A stretch of DNA of 64,000 bases from Nocardioides panacisoli (GTDB taxonomy: Bacteria > Actinomycetota > Actinomycetes > Propionibacteriales > Nocardioidaceae): assembly GCF_019448235.1 (NCBI RefSeq), contig NZ_CP080409.1, forward strand, positions 1,178,001 through 1,242,000, given 5' to 3'. The position numbers and the translations under genes were made by a program. Under the pieces are notes generated by a model. That model saw only the letters and a list, made by a program, of their open reading frames with translations. It ran no database searches and was not told where the DNA came from. Shown here piece by piece: positions 24,504 through 33,896 of this stretch (positions are counted from its first letter, which is position 1; each line of letters starts with the position of its first letter).

Positions 24504-26246
24504 TCACTCCTGGACGCCGATGAGACCGATCTCCGGGTAGGAGGAGGACGCCGGGGTCGTGGTGAACCCGGTCACCTCGGAGCCACGGAGCCAGTTGAAC
24601 TTCGTGACCTCCGTGGGGATGTAGGCGTAGTCCTCACCGAGGATCTTGTCGGCCTCCTGCAGCGCCGCGACCTGCTCCTCGGGGGAGCCGGCGTTGGCGG
24701 CCTCGTCGATCTTCGACTCGAACTCGTCGCTCTGGTAGCACCCGTAGTTGTTGCCACAGGTGGTGGGCGAGAAGTTCGGGCGGCTGTCGAACAGCGGCGG
24801 CAGCACCGTCATGGCCGACGGCCAGTCAGCACCCCAGCCGGCCCAGGTGACGTCGAAGTCGTCGTCGGGCTTGGAGATGACGTCGTAATAGGTGTCACTC
24901 TGGCCCGACAGGGTCACGTCGAAGCCGGCAGCGTCCCAGCTCTCCTTGACGATCGCCATCGACTTGTCAGCGGTCGGCGACTTCGGGTAGCCGAGCGTGA
25001 TCTTCAGCGGCGTGTTCACGCCGGCTTCCTCCAGCAGCGCCTGGGCCGCCTGGGGGTCACCGTCGTTGTCGGCGCCGTGGTCGAACGCCGGGTTCGGCTC
25101 CGAACCGGAGACGGCCGGGTTGATGATCGTCTCGGCAGCCTCGGCCGCGACCTCGCCACCCAGCGCCTTGACGTAGCCGTTGACGTCGAGCGCCACGGAG
25201 AGCGCCTCGCGCACCGCGGCATCCTTCATCTTCGGGCTGTTCTGGTTGGGCGTGAAGTAAGACACGTACGGGGAGAGCACGTTGACGTAGCGCTCCTCGA
25301 CGGGGCCGGTGATGCTCGGGAACTGCGACGGCGCCACGCGAGCGGTCGTGATCGCGTTCTTGACGTCGGCCGAGTCCTGGATCAGGCGGTCGTTGAAGAG
25401 CTCGCCCGCGGTGTCGGACGGGTCGATGTCGACCTCGATGGTGTCCGGCAGCGCCATGCGCAGCGCCTCCGGGTCATCGGTCTCGGCGTCGTAGGCCTCG
25501 TTGCGGACCAGGGTCGCGCCCGAGTTCTTGTCCCACGTGCCGCCCTCGACCTTGTAGGGACCGTTGGAGAGGACCTTCCACTGGCTCTTGGCGCCCTCGT
25601 CGAAGGACTCCTTGTACGGGTCGGTCATCATCATGCCGGCCGCGGCCTGCGGGAAGTCCACCCACGGCTTGTTCATGCGGAAGGTGATGGTGCGGCCGTC
25701 GCAGCTGACGGCGTCCTCGAAGGCAGCCTGCTGCTTCTCGTTCGCCTTGTACGGGCCGGGGTAGTCCTCGACGTCGATGTAGCTGAGGGTGTAGTTCGGG
25801 CCACCGGTGATGAGGTCGTTGGCGAACACGCGCGAGGTGCCGTACTGGACGTCCTCACAGGTGACCTCCGAGCCGTCCTCCCAGGTGACACCCTCCTTGA
25901 GGGTGAACTCCCACTCGGTGAAGTCCTCGTTCGGCGTGCCGGTGTCGGTGGCGAGGTCGGCGACCGGGGTGGTGCCCTCCTCGGCGTCCTCCGACATCGG
26001 GAATGCGACCAGGCCGCGGTACATCAGGCGCCGGAACCAGGAGAGCTGAACGCCGTAGTAGATCCGCTGCGGGTCGGTGGCCTCGTAGGGGAAGTGCTGC
26101 AGCACCTTCAGGGTGCCGCCCTTCTCGCCCTCGGCCGAGCCGCCGGAGCCGTCGTCGGTTGCCCCGCCGCCACAGGCAGCCAGGAGGGTCAACCCCAGGA
26201 CCGAAGCAGCAGTCGACGCCGCGGTCCTCCTCAGTTTCATACCCAT
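24504..26246 (-). CDS. Peptide ABC transporter substrate-binding lipoprotein
   Basis: A 580-residue SBP family 5 protein (DppA/OppA type). A lipoprotein signal peptide ends in LLAAC with Cys25 as the lipidated residue, followed by a Gly/Ser-rich linker. The family 5 signature lies around residues 110-150 (WEFTLKEGVTWEDGSEVTCEDVQYG). The start is the ATG at 26246 with AAGGAGGAG seven bases upstream; a second ATG lies two codons in. It captures peptides (or a similar solute) outside the membrane for the permease pair. The actual substrate cannot be read from the sequence. Confidence 0.95.
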   Translation of the reverse strand: MGMKLRRTAASTAASVLGLTLLAACGGGATDDGSGGSAEGEKGGTLKVLQHFPYEATDPQRIYYGVQLSWFRRLMYRGLVAFPMSEDAEEGTTPVADLATDTGTPNEDFTEWEFTLKEGVTWEDGSEVTCEDVQYGTSRVFANDLITGGPNYTLSYIDVEDYPGPYKANEKQQAAFEDAVSCDGRTITFRMNKPWVDFPQAAAGMMMTDPYKESFDEGAKSQWKVLSNGPYKVEGGTWDKNSGATLVRNEAYDAETDDPEALRMALPDTIEVDIDPSDTAGELFNDRLIQDSADVKNAITTARVAPSQFPSITGPVEERYVNVLSPYVSYFTPNQNSPKMKDAAVREALSVALDVNGYVKALGGEVAAEAAETIINPAVSGSEPNPAFDHGADNDGDPQAAQALLEEAGVNTPLKITLGYPKSPTADKSMAIVKESWDAAGFDVTLSGQSDTYYDVISKPDDDFDVTWAGWGADWPSAMTVLPPLFDSRPNFSPTTCGNNYGCYQSDEFESKIDEAANAGSPEEQVAALQEADKILGEDYAYIPTEVTKFNWLRGSEVTGFTTTPASSSYPEIGLIGVQE

Positions 26247-26346
26247 TTGTCTCCTCCTTGGTTGTGCCGGGTGCCACGACGCACCGGCACGATCGTCGAC
26301 GCGGTGTCGACGAAACTCTGGTTGTGGTCCCGAGTGGTCACGGGAC

Positions 26347-27357
26347 TCAGCGATCACTCTTCGGGTCGAGGGCGTCACGCAGCCCGTCGCCGAGCAGGTT
26401 GAAGGACAGCACGATGATCGCGATCATGATGGCCGGGACGAAGAAGTAGATCGGGGCCGTGTCGGCGTAGCGCAGCCCGTCGTAGAGCACGTTGCCCAGC
26501 GTCGGCGTCGGCGGCGGCACGCTCACGCCGAGGAAGCTGAACGCCGCCTCGGCGGAGACGAACACCGGCATGATCAGCGTGAAGGTCACCAGGATCGGCG
26601 CCCACACGTTGGGCAGGATCTCGCGGAAGTAGACCCGGAACCTGGATGCGCCGGCCATCTGTGCGGCGGCGACGAACTCGCGCTCACGGATCGAGAGCAC
26701 CTGGCCCCGGACGATGCGCGCGATGCCGGTCCACCCGAAGAGGCCGAGCATGACGATGACGTAGAAGCCCCACCCGACCGCGCCCTCGGGAACGTTGAGC
26801 ACGGTGGTGATGAACTCGTAGGCGATCGAGGAGAGCGCCAGCAGGAGCAGCACCTGGGGGAAGGACAGCGTCAGGTCGATCAGGCGGCCGATGATGGTGT
26901 CGACCCAGCCGCCGGCAGCACCGGAGACGATGCCGAGGACCACCCCGATGAACATCGCCATGAACGTCGCCGTCAACGCGATCACCAGCGAGAAGGTGAT
27001 GCCGTACCAGACCCGCGCCAGCGTGTCCCGGCCGATGCCGGGCTCCACACCCAGCCAGTGGTCACCGGAGATGCCGCCCCAGTCGCCCGTCGGGAGGCCG
27101 AAGGAGTCCGTCAGGTCCTGGTTGGAGGTGTAGGGGTCGATCACCCCGAACCACACCAGGAACGGCGCGGCGATCGCGGCAAGGGTATAGGTCAGCACCA
27201 CGATCGCGGCGGCCATCGACAGCTTGTCCTTGCGGAAGCGGGCCATGGCCAGCTGCGTCGGCGACTTGCTCTTGACGGCCGTCCGGTCAGCCTCTGCGAC
27301 CTCGTCGGCGTGGTCAGCGTGATCAGCGAGATGGCTCTCGAGGTCGCTGCCGGTCAT
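26347..27357 (-). CDS. dppC: Oligopeptide/dipeptide ABC transporter permease (DppC type)
   Basis: A 336-residue permease with the OppC/DppC N-terminal extension (about 45 hydrophilic residues containing DHADHADE) and six membrane helices. The EAA loop reads VRGQVLSIREREFVAAAQMAGASRFRVYFREILPN. It is first in the operon, before the binding protein, so the order is dppC-SBP-dppB-dppD-dppF. The usual order is SBP-B-C-D-F. The ATG at 27357 has GAGGTGAGG just upstream. The promoter is probably in the 104 bases to aspS. Confidence 0.93.
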   Translation of the reverse strand: MTGSDLESHLADHADHADEVAEADRTAVKSKSPTQLAMARFRKDKLSMAAAIVVLTYTLAAIAAPFLVWFGVIDPYTSNQDLTDSFGLPTGDWGGISGDHWLGVEPGIGRDTLARVWYGITFSLVIALTATFMAMFIGVVLGIVSGAAGGWVDTIIGRLIDLTLSFPQVLLLLALSSIAYEFITTVLNVPEGAVGWGFYVIVMLGLFGWTGIARIVRGQVLSIREREFVAAAQMAGASRFRVYFREILPNVWAPILVTFTLIMPVFVSAEAAFSFLGVSVPPPTPTLGNVLYDGLRYADTAPIYFFVPAIMIAIIVLSFNLLGDGLRDALDPKSDR

Positions 27358-27461
27358 CCTCACCTCGTCGTTCGGTTCGTGCAGGGGACATCAGTGGTCT
27401 ACCGACGCCGATGCGACTTTAGGTGACGTGGACCATGGTTGGGGTCACCAAGCGGTAACGA

Positions 27462-29243
27462 TCAGGTCTCGACCTCGTCGCCCTCCGGAGCGGGCTCGGC
27501 GTCCACTCCGGTCTCGGCCCGCTGGGCCTCGGTGATCGGCGCCGGAGCCGCCGTCAACGGGTCGAAGCCGCCACCGGACTTGGGGAAGGCGATCACGTCG
27601 CGGATGGAGTCGCTGCCCGAGAGCAACGCGCAGATCCGGTCCCAACCGAAGGCGATGCCACCGTGCGGAGGGGCGCCGTACGCGAACGCCTCGAGCAGGA
27701 AGCCGAACTTCTCCTCGGCCTCCTCCGCGCCGATGCCCATCACGTCGAAGACCCGCTTCTGCACGTCTTCGCGGTGGATACGGATCGACCCGCCACCGAT
27801 CTCGTTGCCGTTGCAGACGATGTCGTAGGCCCACGCCAGCGCACCGCCCGGGTCCTGGTCGAAGGTCTCGGGCTCCTGCGGGCTCGTGAAGGCGTGGTGC
27901 ACCGCAGTCCAGGCGCCGCTGCCGACGGCGACGTCACCGGCGGCGGTCGCGTCGTCGGCGGGCTCGAAGAGCGGCGCGTCGACCACCCAGCAGAAGGCCC
28001 ACGCGTCCTCGTCGATCAGGCCGCAGCGACGGCCGATCTCCAGGCGTGCGGCCCCCAGGAGCGCGCGACTGGACTTGGCCGCCCCCGCCCCGAAGAAGAT
28101 GCAGTCGCCGGGCGCGGCACCGACGTGGTCGGCGAGGCCGGCGCGCTCGGCGTCGGTGAGGTTCTTGGCGACCGGACCGCCGAGCTGCCCGTCCTCGCCG
28201 ACCAGGACGTAGGCGAGGCCCTTGGCGCCCCGCTGCTTGGCCCAGTCCTGCCACGCGTCGAGCTGCTTGCGGGGCTGGCTCGCCCCTCCGGGCATCACCA
28301 CGGCCCCGACGTAGGACTGCTGGAAGACCCGGAACTCGGTGTCGGCGAAGAACTCGGTGCACTCCACCAGCTCCTGACCCATCCGCAGGTCCGGCTTGTC
28401 GGTGCCGTAGCGGGCCATGGACTCGGCGTAGGTGATGCGCGGGAAGGGCGGCGCGAGCTCGACGTCGATCAGCTGCCAGATCGCGGACAGCAGCTCCTCG
28501 GTCAGCGAGATGACGTCGTCCTGGTCGACGAAGCTCATCTCGACGTCGAGCTGGGTGAACTCCGGCTGACGGTCCGCGCGGAAGTCCTCGTCGCGGTAGC
28601 AGCGGGCGATCTGGAAGTAGCGCTCCATGCCCGCGACCATCAGCAGCTGCTTGAACAGCTGCGGGCTCTGCGGCAGGGCGTACCAGCTGCCCGGCTGGAG
28701 GCGGGCCGGGACGAGGAAGTCGCGAGCGCCCTCGGGCGTGCTGCGGGTCAGCGTCGGGGTCTCGATCTCGACGAAGTCGTGGCGGTCCAGCACGTCGCGC
28801 GCCGCCTTGTTGACCTTGCTGCGCAGCCGGATCGCTGCCGCCGGCGCAGGACGACGCAGGTCGAGGTAGCGGTGCTTGAGGCGGGCCTCCTCACCGACCT
28901 CCACGTGCTCGTCGATCGGGAACGGCAGCGGCGCCGCCGCCGACAGCACCTCCACGCCGCCGCCGGCGGCGACGACCTCCACCGACCCGGTGGGGAGGTT
29001 GGGGTTGACGTTGTGCGCGTCGCGCTCGGTGACCTCGCCGGTCACCTGCAGGCAGTACTCGCTGCGCAGGCGGTGCGCGATCTCGTCCTCACGGATGACG
29101 ACCTGCACCACGCCGCTGGCCTCGCGCAGGTCGATGAAGGTGACGCCCCCGTGATCGCGACGGCTCGCCACCCAGCCGGCGAGGGTGACGGTCTGGCCGA
29201 CGTGCTCGGCGCGCAGGGCGCCGGCGTCGTGGGTGCGGATCAC
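27462..29243 (-). CDS. aspS: Aspartate--tRNA ligase
   Basis: A 593-residue bacterial-type AspRS. The OB-fold anticodon domain is N-terminal ([26 protein letters not shown]); motif 1 to 2 runs through [14 protein letters not shown] and [29 protein letters not shown]; the GAD insertion domain is central; motif 3 is GGIAFGWDR near residue 535. The C-terminal tail is Glu/Ala-rich. The GTG start overlaps the hisS stop (GTGA). From sequence alone I cannot tell whether the enzyme also charges tRNA-Asn. Confidence 0.97.
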   Translation of the reverse strand: MIRTHDAGALRAEHVGQTVTLAGWVASRRDHGGVTFIDLREASGVVQVVIREDEIAHRLRSEYCLQVTGEVTERDAHNVNPNLPTGSVEVVAAGGGVEVLSAAAPLPFPIDEHVEVGEEARLKHRYLDLRRPAPAAAIRLRSKVNKAARDVLDRHDFVEIETPTLTRSTPEGARDFLVPARLQPGSWYALPQSPQLFKQLLMVAGMERYFQIARCYRDEDFRADRQPEFTQLDVEMSFVDQDDVISLTEELLSAIWQLIDVELAPPFPRITYAESMARYGTDKPDLRMGQELVECTEFFADTEFRVFQQSYVGAVVMPGGASQPRKQLDAWQDWAKQRGAKGLAYVLVGEDGQLGGPVAKNLTDAERAGLADHVGAAPGDCIFFGAGAAKSSRALLGAARLEIGRRCGLIDEDAWAFCWVVDAPLFEPADDATAAGDVAVGSGAWTAVHHAFTSPQEPETFDQDPGGALAWAYDIVCNGNEIGGGSIRIHREDVQKRVFDVMGIGAEEAEEKFGFLLEAFAYGAPPHGGIAFGWDRICALLSGSDSIRDVIAFPKSGGGFDPLTAAPAPITEAQRAETGVDAEPAPEGDEVET

Positions 29244-30535
29244 GTGATGTTCCCTTCGATGGTTGCGGTGGGAGGCGCGGCGAGCCTGGACCGCAGGTGG
29301 GCGCGGACCTCGTCCAGCGCCACCGACTCCTGCTCGCCGGTCTCCAGTGACTTGACCTGCGCGACCCCGGCCTCGAGGTCCCGCTCCCCCAGCACGACGG
29401 CGTACGCCGCGCCGGAGCGGTCGGCTGCCTTCATCGCGCCCTTGACGCCCCGGCCGCCGTAGCTGAGGTCGGTGCGCAGGTCCGCGCGACGCAGTTCGGT
29501 GGCCAGGGCAGCGGCGCGCGGAGCCGCCGAGCCGAGCGGGACGACGTACACGTCCAGCGTGCGCGTCGGCCCGACCTGCAGGCCCTCGGCCTGGCAGGCG
29601 AGATGGGTGCGGTCCAGCCCGAGCCCGAACCCGATGCCCGAGAGCTCCTGTCCGCCGAGCTCGGACATCAGCCCGTCGTAGCGACCGCCGCCGCCCATGC
29701 CCGACTGGGCGCCGAGCCCGTCGTGGACGAACTCGAACGTGGTGCGGGTGTAGTAGTCCAACCCCCGCACCAGCCACGGGTTCTCGACGTACGCCGTGCC
29801 GTTGGCATCCAGCGCCGCCTTGACCGCCGCGTAGTGCTCCGCGCACTCCGCGCACAGGTGGTGGACCATCAACGGGGCATCGGCGAGCTGGTCGCGCACC
29901 TCGGGTCGCTTGTCGTCCAGCACCCGCAACGGGTTGAGACGGGCCCGTTCGCGCGTCGCCTCGTCGAGGTCCAGACCGGTGAGGAAGTCGGTGAGCCGCT
30001 CGCGGTAGGCCGGACGGCACTCGCCGCACCCCAACGAGGTCAGCTCGGTGCGGAATCCGGTCAGGCCGAGCGAGCGGTAGCCGTCGTCGGCGATGGTGAT
30101 GACCTCGGCATCGAGCACCGGGTCGTCACTTCCGATGGCCTCGATGCCGAACTGCTGCAGCTGCCGGTAGCGCCCCTTCTGCGGACGCTCGGCGCGGAAG
30201 AACTGGCCGGCGTACCAGAGCTTGACCGGGAGCTGGCCGCGGTCCAGGCCGTGCTCGATGACGCTGCGCATGACACCGGCGGTGCCCTCGGGCCGCAACG
30301 TCAGCGAGCGGCCGCCGCGGTCGGCGAAGGTGTACATCTCCTTGCTGACCACGTCGGTCGACTCCCCCACGCCCCGCACGTAGAGCGCGGTGTCCTCGAA
30401 GATCGGGAGCTCGATGTAGCCGTAGCCGGCGTTGGTCGCGGGCCGCTGCAGTGCCTCGCGGACCGCCTGCCAGGCCGCGGACTCCGGGGGCAGGTACTCG
30501 GGCACGCCCTTGGGCGCGGAGAGCTTGTCGGGCAC
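29240..30535 (-). CDS. hisS: Histidine--tRNA ligase
   Basis: A 431-residue class II HisRS. Motif 2 is [23 protein letters not shown], the HisA motif is [15 protein letters not shown], and motif 3 is [10 protein letters not shown]. The anticodon-binding domain follows from residue about 335. Starts with GTG three bases after the MBL hydrolase stop. A Cys pair (CGECR, CAECAEH) in the insertion domain may bind zinc, as in other actinobacterial forms. Confidence 0.97.
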   Translation of the reverse strand: MPDKLSAPKGVPEYLPPESAAWQAVREALQRPATNAGYGYIELPIFEDTALYVRGVGESTDVVSKEMYTFADRGGRSLTLRPEGTAGVMRSVIEHGLDRGQLPVKLWYAGQFFRAERPQKGRYRQLQQFGIEAIGSDDPVLDAEVITIADDGYRSLGLTGFRTELTSLGCGECRPAYRERLTDFLTGLDLDEATRERARLNPLRVLDDKRPEVRDQLADAPLMVHHLCAECAEHYAAVKAALDANGTAYVENPWLVRGLDYYTRTTFEFVHDGLGAQSGMGGGGRYDGLMSELGGQELSGIGFGLGLDRTHLACQAEGLQVGPTRTLDVYVVPLGSAAPRAAALATELRRADLRTDLSYGGRGVKGAMKAADRSGAAYAVVLGERDLEAGVAQVKSLETGEQESVALDEVRAHLRSRLAAPPTATIEGNIT

Positions 30536-30538
30536 GGC

Positions 30539-31252
30539 TCACCGACCCCGGTGGGGGCGACCCGCGCCGGACTGCTCGTCGAGCAGCTGGAGCAGGAACG
30601 GGTTGGTCGCGCGCTCCCGACCGATCGAGGTCTGCTCGCCGTGCCCGGGCAGCACGACGATGTCGTCGGCCAGCGGCAGCACCTTGTCGGTGAGGCTGCG
30701 CAACATCGTCGGGTGGTCGCCGCCGGGGAGGTCGGTGCGGCCGATCGCACCCGCGAAGAGCAGGTCGCCGGAGAACATGACCTCGCTGATGTCCTGCTGC
30801 GCGTACGGCGTACGGAAGGTCACCGAGCCCTCGGTGTGGCCGGGCGCGTGGTCCACGACGAAGTCGAGACCGGCCAGCTCCATGGTCTGGCTGTCGCCGA
30901 GCTCCTGGACGTCCTCTGGCTCGGTGAACTCGTAGCTGCCGCCCAGCATCATCTGGGCGGTCTCCGGGGACATCCCGGCCATCGGGTCGGCGAGCAGGTG
31001 GCGGTCGCCGGGGTGGATCCAGGCCGTGGCGTCGTAGGTGCCCGCCACCGGGGTCACGCTCCACATGTGGTCGACGTGGCCGTGGGTGAGCAGCACCGCG
31101 ACCGGCTTGAGCTTGTGTTCGCGGACGACCTCGGCCACGCCGTCGGCGGCGTCCTTGCCCGGGTCGATGACGACGCACTCGGCGCCGGGGGCCGTCGCCG
31201 CGACGTAGCAATTGGTGCCCCACGGTCCTGCGGGAAAGCCTGCGATCAGCAC
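30539..31252 (-). CDS. MBL-fold metallohydrolase (glyoxalase II-like)
   Basis: A 237-residue metallo-beta-lactamase fold hydrolase. The metal motif THGHVDH is near residue 60, further ligands are in APGHTEGS, MFSGDLLF and LPGHGEQT. This is the YcbL/GloB-like group, usually thioester hydrolases; a role in methylglyoxal detoxification is possible but not proven. It is encoded directly before hisS, the conserved actinobacterial neighbour. Starts with GTG. Confidence 0.88.
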   Translation of the reverse strand: MLIAGFPAGPWGTNCYVAATAPGAECVVIDPGKDAADGVAEVVREHKLKPVAVLLTHGHVDHMWSVTPVAGTYDATAWIHPGDRHLLADPMAGMSPETAQMMLGGSYEFTEPEDVQELGDSQTMELAGLDFVVDHAPGHTEGSVTFRTPYAQQDISEVMFSGDLLFAGAIGRTDLPGGDHPTMLRSLTDKVLPLADDIVVLPGHGEQTSIGRERATNPFLLQLLDEQSGAGRPHRGR

Positions 31253-31399
31253 CGCGCCAGCCTATCGGCCGGCGCGGGCGCCGCCCCAATCAGTTCCGGT
31301 CCGGGGGCGGCAAGGGCACGCGGGGCAGGCGCCGCCACCGCCGAGCAGCCCACAGTGACTAGCATGAGCACTGCCCGTTGACCCAGAGGATGGATCGTT

Positions 31400-32626
31400 G
31401 TGACGAGTAACGACTGGGGCCGCGTCGCCGACGACGGCACTGTCTACGTGAAGACCGCCGACGGCGAGCGCGAGGTCGGCCAGATGCCCGACGCGACCGC
31501 CGAGGAGGCACTGGCCTTCTACACCCAGCGCTACGACAACCTGGCGCTGGAGGTCGACCTGCTCACCAAGCGCGTCAACTCCGGCGTCGTCTCCCCCGAC
31601 GAGGCCGCCAAGGCGATCGAGCTCGTGCGCTCCCAGATCGAGGACGCCCACGCGGTCGGCGACCTCGCCGCGCTGAGTGCCAAGCTCGACCTCCTCGGGC
31701 CGGTGCTGGCCACCCAGCGTGCCAACCGACGCGAGGAGAAGCAGCGGCGTACGACCGAGGCGAAGCAGGAGAAGGAGAAGCTCGCCGCGGAGGCGGAGCA
31801 GATCGCGACCGGCAAGGACTGGCGCAACGGTGCCAACCGCTTCCGCGACCTCCTCGAGCAGTGGAAGCAGCTCCCCCGCATCGACAAGGCCTCCGACGAC
31901 GCGCTGTGGAAGCGGTTCTCGTCCGCCCGGTCGGCCTACACCAAGGCCCGCAAGGCCCACTTCGCCGAGATGGACCAGAAGCGGGACCAGGCCAAGGCGG
32001 TCAAGGAGCGTCTCTGCGTCGAGGCCGAGGCGCTCTCCGGCTCCACCGACTGGGGCCCGACCTCGCGCAAGTACCGCGACCTGATGCAGGAGTGGAAGGC
32101 CGCCGGGCCCGCTCCGCGCAACGTCGAGGAGAAGCTGTGGAAGCGGTTCCGCGGTGCGCAGGACGTCTTCTTCGGAGCGCGCGACGAGGCCAACGCCCAG
32201 CTGGACCAGGAGTACGCCGCGAACGCCGAGGTCAAGGAGCAGATCCTGGTCGAGGCCGAGGCACTGCTGCCGGTCACCGACGTCGCGGCCGCCAAGCGGT
32301 CCTTCCGCGAGATCGCCGAGCGCTGGGACGAGGCCGGCAAGGTCCCCCGCGCCCGGATCAAGGAACTCGAGGGTCGGATGCGCGCGGTCGAGCAGGCCAT
32401 CCGCAAGGTCGAGGACGAGAAGTGGGACTCCTCCGACCCCGAGAAGTCCGCCCGCGCCGACGACATGGTCGGCCAGCTCCAGGCCGCCATCGCCGACCTC
32501 GAGACCAAGCTGGACAAGGCCCGCTCGGCCGGCGACGACAAGGCAGTCCGACGGCTCGAGGACGACCTCGCCGGTCGCCGTACGTTCCTGGAGATGGCGC
32601 AGAAGGCCGCCTCGGACTTCAGCTGA
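31400..32626 (+). CDS. DUF349 domain protein
   Basis: A 408-residue, highly charged, almost entirely helical protein. At least three DUF349 repeats are visible by their Trp-centred cores (DWRNGANRFRDLLEQWKQL, DWGPTSRKYRDLMQEWKAAG, AAKRSFREIAERWDEAG), flanked by coiled coils. No enzyme motif is present. The family is widely conserved in actinobacteria beside relA, but its role is unknown. Starts with GTG. It is one of few plus-strand genes in the core region. A 24-bp palindrome begins 11 bases after its stop. Confidence 0.88.
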   Translation: MTSNDWGRVADDGTVYVKTADGEREVGQMPDATAEEALAFYTQRYDNLALEVDLLTKRVNSGVVSPDEAAKAIELVRSQIEDAHAVGDLAALSAKLDLLGPVLATQRANRREEKQRRTTEAKQEKEKLAAEAEQIATGKDWRNGANRFRDLLEQWKQLPRIDKASDDALWKRFSSARSAYTKARKAHFAEMDQKRDQAKAVKERLCVEAEALSGSTDWGPTSRKYRDLMQEWKAAGPAPRNVEEKLWKRFRGAQDVFFGARDEANAQLDQEYAANAEVKEQILVEAEALLPVTDVAAAKRSFREIAERWDEAGKVPRARIKELEGRMRAVEQAIRKVEDEKWDSSDPEKSARADDMVGQLQAAIADLETKLDKARSAGDDKAVRRLEDDLAGRRTFLEMAQKAASDFS

Positions 32627-32636
32627 AAGGTCCCAA

Positions 32637-32706
32637 GGATCCCCGGTCAACCGGGGATCCCCTCACTTCCACGGGTTTGCAAGACCTGACCAGTACCAAC
32701 AAACCC
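32637..32706 (+). repeat. Left 70-bp inverted repeat of the nuclease unit
   Basis: This repeat has two parts. First is a perfect palindrome, arms GGATCCCCGGT and ACCGGGGATCC around CA (32637-32660). Second, after 12 spacer bases, is a stem-loop with arms GGGTTTG (32673-32679) and CAAACCC (32700-32706). The reverse complement of 33811-33880 aligns to it over all 70 bases without a gap; by hand I count 59 identical positions. The palindrome also sits where a terminator for the DUF349 gene would be. Confidence 0.9.
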
Positions 32707-32730
32707 ATGCCAGTACGCCGCGCACCGCCG

Positions 32731-33690
32731 TTAGGCGCCGGCACGCCGCCGGGACGTCGCGACTGAGTCGATCAGCCTCCTGAGCCGGGCAGCCACTCGC
32801 TCCGGGTGGGCCAGGTCGGCCCAAGTGAGGCGCAGGCAGCGCCACCCGGTGAGCTCACTGATGCGTTGCTCGCGCAGCTTCTCGCGCAGGACGGCATCGG
32901 TGACCGACTCCCCCGTCCGACGGTGCTTCTCGTACTTCGCCCTGCCGTCGAACTCCACCCACACCCCGTGGTCGGGCAGGGCGAAGTCGAGGTAGGCGAG
33001 GAAGTCAGCGTCGCGGATCTCGAGTTGGAGGTGCGGACGCGGCAGGTGCTGTCGCCAGAAGACCAGATACGTCAGGACCTCTCCCACGGACGCGAGACGC
33101 GGATCGGCCAGCCGGAGCACGAGGTCGGTGCGCAGCGAGTGCGGCCAGTGATCCATCCGCCGGTCGTAGCGTGCCCGCAGGGTCTCCATGTCGACGAGCC
33201 GTTCGCGCAGCAGGTGACAGACCGCCGCCAGTGCCGAGTCGACGCCCTGGGTGAAGGTCACGTCGAGCGCCGTACGCGCAGGACTGGTGAGCGTCAGCCC
33301 GTGCGCGGTCACCACGTCACCGTCCTCCAGCGTGCCGGCGTGCTGTCTGACCCCGGCCTCGCGGCGGCCCGCATGCTCGTCGAGCCGAGTGAAGTGGACG
33401 TCGTCCAGGTCGGCTCCCCACAACGGGCCGTCGTAGAACGGCATCGCCGATGCGTGCGAGAGCGCCACCGGGGCCCGCGCCTGCAAGTACGCCGCGCGCG
33501 ACCTCACCGCGAAGCGCCCCTCCGACCCGAGCGAGTGCCACACACCTGCGTCGACGTAGGCGCCCCGGCGGGGCCGCGCCAACACGTCGTGCCGCACGGC
33601 GCGCGCCAATGACTGATCCGTCTCGCCCTCGGCAAGCAGATCGCGACGCAACCGCACCGGCGTGAGCAAGGAGTCGTCGATCGTGACCAT
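32731..33690 (-). CDS. AbiEi-like N-terminus with DUF559/Vsr-like endonuclease domain
   Basis: A 319-residue protein. The first ~60 residues resemble the AbiEi-type winged helix (RAVRHDVLARPRRGAYVDAGVW). The C-terminal ~110 residues look like a DUF559, Vsr-related PD-(D/E)XK nuclease: candidate acidic residues are Glu204, Asp235 (YLDFAL) and Glu246 (VEFDGRAKY), followed by VLREKLREQRI and GWRCLRLTW. The ATG at 33690 gives a compact protein; the longer open frame upstream reads into low-complexity Arg/Pro. Such genes are common in Nocardioidaceae, with unknown function. Nuclease activity is inferred from the motif only. Confidence 0.75.
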   Translation of the reverse strand: MVTIDDSLLTPVRLRRDLLAEGETDQSLARAVRHDVLARPRRGAYVDAGVWHSLGSEGRFAVRSRAAYLQARAPVALSHASAMPFYDGPLWGADLDDVHFTRLDEHAGRREAGVRQHAGTLEDGDVVTAHGLTLTSPARTALDVTFTQGVDSALAAVCHLLRERLVDMETLRARYDRRMDHWPHSLRTDLVLRLADPRLASVGEVLTYLVFWRQHLPRPHLQLEIRDADFLAYLDFALPDHGVWVEFDGRAKYEKHRRTGESVTDAVLREKLREQRISELTGWRCLRLTWADLAHPERVAARLRRLIDSVATSRRRAGA

Positions 33691-33810
33691 GTGCCAAGGC
33701 TGCGTCGAGTCGGGCCCGATGCGCGACCGTCCTACGCCGGCCTGTGGACGAGCGCCCCTCACCGGTGGGCGACGGGGCCGCGCCACCCACCCTGCGAGCG
33801 GCACTGATCA

Positions 33811-33880
33811 GGGTTTGCTGGTACTTCTGAGGTCTTGCAAACCCATGCAAGTTGCGGGATCCCCGGTCAACCGGGGATCC
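33811..33880 (-). repeat. Right 70-bp inverted repeat of the nuclease unit
   Basis: Mirror copy of 32637-32706. The stem-loop arms are GGGTTTG (33811-33817) and CAAACCC (33838-33844); the outer palindrome is 33857-33880 with the same GGATCCCCGGT and ACCGGGGATCC arms. It ends 16 bases from the relA stop, so on the minus strand it could also act as the relA terminator. Confidence 0.9.
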
Positions 33881-33896
33881 CCGACCCACTCCTGCC

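Larger units (their letters stand above)
32637..33880. mobile_element. Candidate 1244-bp inverted-repeat-bounded unit carrying a single nuclease-like gene
   Basis: Two 70-bp imperfect inverted repeats bound a segment holding one gene, a DUF559-like protein on the minus strand. No transposase is present, and I see no target-site duplication at the outer edges. The unit lies between the DUF349 gene and relA, which are near neighbours in other actinobacteria, so it looks inserted. Alternatives are two similar terminators that happen to flank one gene, or a REP-like repeat family. Mobility is inference. Confidence 0.5.

Noticed and set aside
33691..33804. Upstream extension of the DUF559-like protein
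   Set aside because: The extra 38 residues are Arg/Pro/Gly-rich low complexity and would run up to the inverted repeat; the ATG at 33690 gives a normal N-terminus.
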